42,774 bases of DNA. Origin: Lysobacterales bacterium (GTDB taxonomy: Bacteria > Pseudomonadota > Gammaproteobacteria > Xanthomonadales > SZUA-36). Under the pieces are notes generated by a model. That model searched no databases. It saw only the letters and a list, made by a program, of their open reading frames with translations, and had not been told where the DNA came from. Of this stretch, positions 41,747 through 42,774 are shown piece by piece. The translations under genes were made by a program, and so were the position numbers. The stretch covers positions 1 to 42,774 of the forward strand of contig JABDLD010000072.1 of NCBI GenBank assembly GCA_013001885.1. The letters run 5' to 3'. Numbering within the stretch: position 1 is the stretch's first letter; every line of letters starts with the position of its first letter.

Positions 41747-42774
41747 ATGTCCTTGAAATACAGCAAGCTCCTGTACATCGTTACGCCGCACCGCAACACG
41801 CTGCTGGTCATCCTGGCGCTGCTGCTGGCCAACAGCGCCGCGGCGCTGGCCAACCCGTGGATTGCCGGCCTGCTGACGAAGTCGATCCTGGCGGATGAAG
41901 CCGGCGCCCTGCCCGCTTTCCAGTGGATTTTGCTGGGCTGGTTCGCGCTGCTGGCAATCAAGAGCCTGCTGGGTTTCGCCAGTTCGTTCCTGGTCGGCAG
42001 CACCGGCGCGGAGATGGCCGCGCAGATGCGCTCGCGGGTGTATGAACACCTGCAGATCCTGCCGATGCGTTATTACCAGGACCGCAAGCCGGGCGACCTG
42101 CTGACGCTGCTCAGCAACGATTCCGAGGCGATCAGCGGATTCGTCACCAATACGCTGGTGCGGTTGCTGCCGCTGATCCTGACCTTTCTCGGCGCGTTCG
42201 TGATCATGGCCTGGCTGGACCCGCTGATCGCCGGGCTGGCCGCGTTGCTGATGCCGGTGTATTACCTGGCGATGAAAATTCTCGGGCGCAGGATACGCCC
42301 AATCACCTCGCAGTGGATCAAGTCCTGGTCGGGCATGGTGGCGCTGGTGCAGGAGAATCTCGGCCTGATCCCGGCCATCAAGGCGTTCACGCGCGAACCG
42401 CTGGAAGCCGAGCGCTTCGAGGAGAAGAACGTCGATTTCCTCGGGCTGTCGCGCCAGCAGATCCTGATCCAGTCGGTGATGTCGCCCGCTATCAGCTTTC
42501 TTGCAGGCGCCGGCCTGCTGTTGCTGCTGTGGGTGGGCATCAGCCACGTGGAAAGCGGCCAGCTGGACACCGCGCAGCTGGTCAGCCTGCTGCTTTACGC
42601 GATGCTGCTCACGCAGCCCGTCTCCGGTCTGGCCAACGTTTACGGCCAGGTGATGCATACGCGCGGCGCGGCCGACCGCCTGCTGGAGTTCTTCGGGGTC
42701 GAACCGGAACCCGTCAGCGAGGGCAAACCGCCGATCGGCGAACTGCAGGGCGCTATCGAGTTCGAGGGCATCGA
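41747..42774 (+). CDS. ABC exporter, N-terminal transmembrane part (cut by window end)
   Basis: The 342 visible codons encode the transmembrane domain of a half-transporter, with about six helices (for example LLVILALLLANSAAALANPWI and LLLLLWVGISHVESGQL). The coupling-helix motif GDLLTLLSNDSEAISGF and the conserved NLGLIPAIKAFTRE are typical of MsbA/LmrA-type exporters. The linker that leads to the nucleotide-binding domain (GAIEFEGI) is the last thing seen, so Walker motifs lie beyond the window. The frame starts with MSLKYSKLL; an ATG eight bases upstream meets a stop at once. Substrate unknown. Confidence 0.9.
   Translation, partial: MSLKYSKLLYIVTPHRNTLLVILALLLANSAAALANPWIAGLLTKSILADEAGALPAFQWILLGWFALLAIKSLLGFASSFLVGSTGAEMAAQMRSRVYEHLQILPMRYYQDRKPGDLLTLLSNDSEAISGFVTNTLVRLLPLILTFLGAFVIMAWLDPLIAGLAALLMPVYYLAMKILGRRIRPITSQWIKSWSGMVALVQENLGLIPAIKAFTREPLEAERFEEKNVDFLGLSRQQILIQSVMSPAISFLAGAGLLLLLWVGISHVESGQLDTAQLVSLLLYAMLLTQPVSGLANVYGQVMHTRGAADRLLEFFGVEPEPVSEGKPPIGELQGAIEFEGI

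Noticed and set aside
41645-42658. 337-codon minus-strand frame opposite the ABC exporter
   Set aside because: The plus-strand frame encodes a conserved exporter membrane domain; the reverse frame is Gln/His/Arg-rich shadow sequence.

Overview
The window reads as about 42.8 kb of chromosome from a GC-rich gammaproteobacterium. The best evidence is the block tig-clpP-clpX-lon-hupB-ppiD with its interleaved tRNA genes, a gene order typical of Gammaproteobacteria. FabI, DksA, SufE, YidD, a TyrR-independent-looking phhA/phhB pair with a divergent Lrp/AsnC regulator, an Oar-like TonB-dependent receptor and a secreted protein of the 'GxWxNPxxSGHG' type fit a free-living, probably aquatic lineage near Xanthomonadales/Chromatiales. 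I cannot name the genus. No phage, plasmid, CRISPR or transposase genes are visible.

Layout. 0.1-3.4 kb: Oar-like outer-membrane receptor (minus). 3.7 kb: tRNA-Pro(CGG) with its own terminator. 3.9-8.6 kb: PQQ/cytochrome c alcohol dehydrogenase lipoprotein, a patatin-like lipase with DUF3336, and an MBL-fold hydrolase (plus), followed by a terminator and a likely 26-residue membrane peptide. 8.8-15.3 kb: a complete MoxR-DUF58-DUF4381-BatA-BatB-BatC-BatD operon (minus) with overlapping start and stop codons; its BatB has lost the metal-binding motif. 15.4-24.3 kb: housekeeping genes, including a ZIP-like membrane protein, a YkvA-like protein, pepQ, cysS, sufE, an OmpA-family protein, dksA, yidD, pyrC and fabI. 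24.4-35.3 kb: proteostasis block ppiD, tRNA-Asp, tRNA-Val, hupB, lon, clpX, clpP, tig, then tRNA-Leu, Lys, His, Arg and Pro (minus) and tRNA-Arg(ACG) (plus). A secreted protein of unknown function is inserted between clpX and lon on the other strand. 35.6-38.4 kb: large secreted zinc metalloprotease with PPC and fibronectin type III modules. 38.6-42.8 kb: a candidate regulatory RNA, an Lrp/AsnC regulator, the phenylalanine hydroxylase pair phhA-phhB, a YdcF/ElyC-like protein and the start of an ABC exporter, cut by the window end.

The most interesting element is not a protein. Between the Lrp/AsnC gene and the metalloprotease, the minus strand carries about 340 nt with 15 GGA trinucleotides. 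Several lie in the loops of short hairpins, and the segment ends in a perfect GC hairpin followed by eight U. This is the architecture of CsrB/RsmZ RNAs, which sequester the translational regulator CsrA/RsmA. Other notable points are a family of REP-like palindromes that supply the stop codons of pyrC and fabI, two separate duplications of tRNA-Arg 3' ends, and a 147-bp nested inverted repeat between phhA and phhB.

Gene starts were moved inward from the longest open frame where a signal peptide, ribosome binding site, overlap with the preceding stop, or an overlapping tRNA gene made the longer version unlikely.
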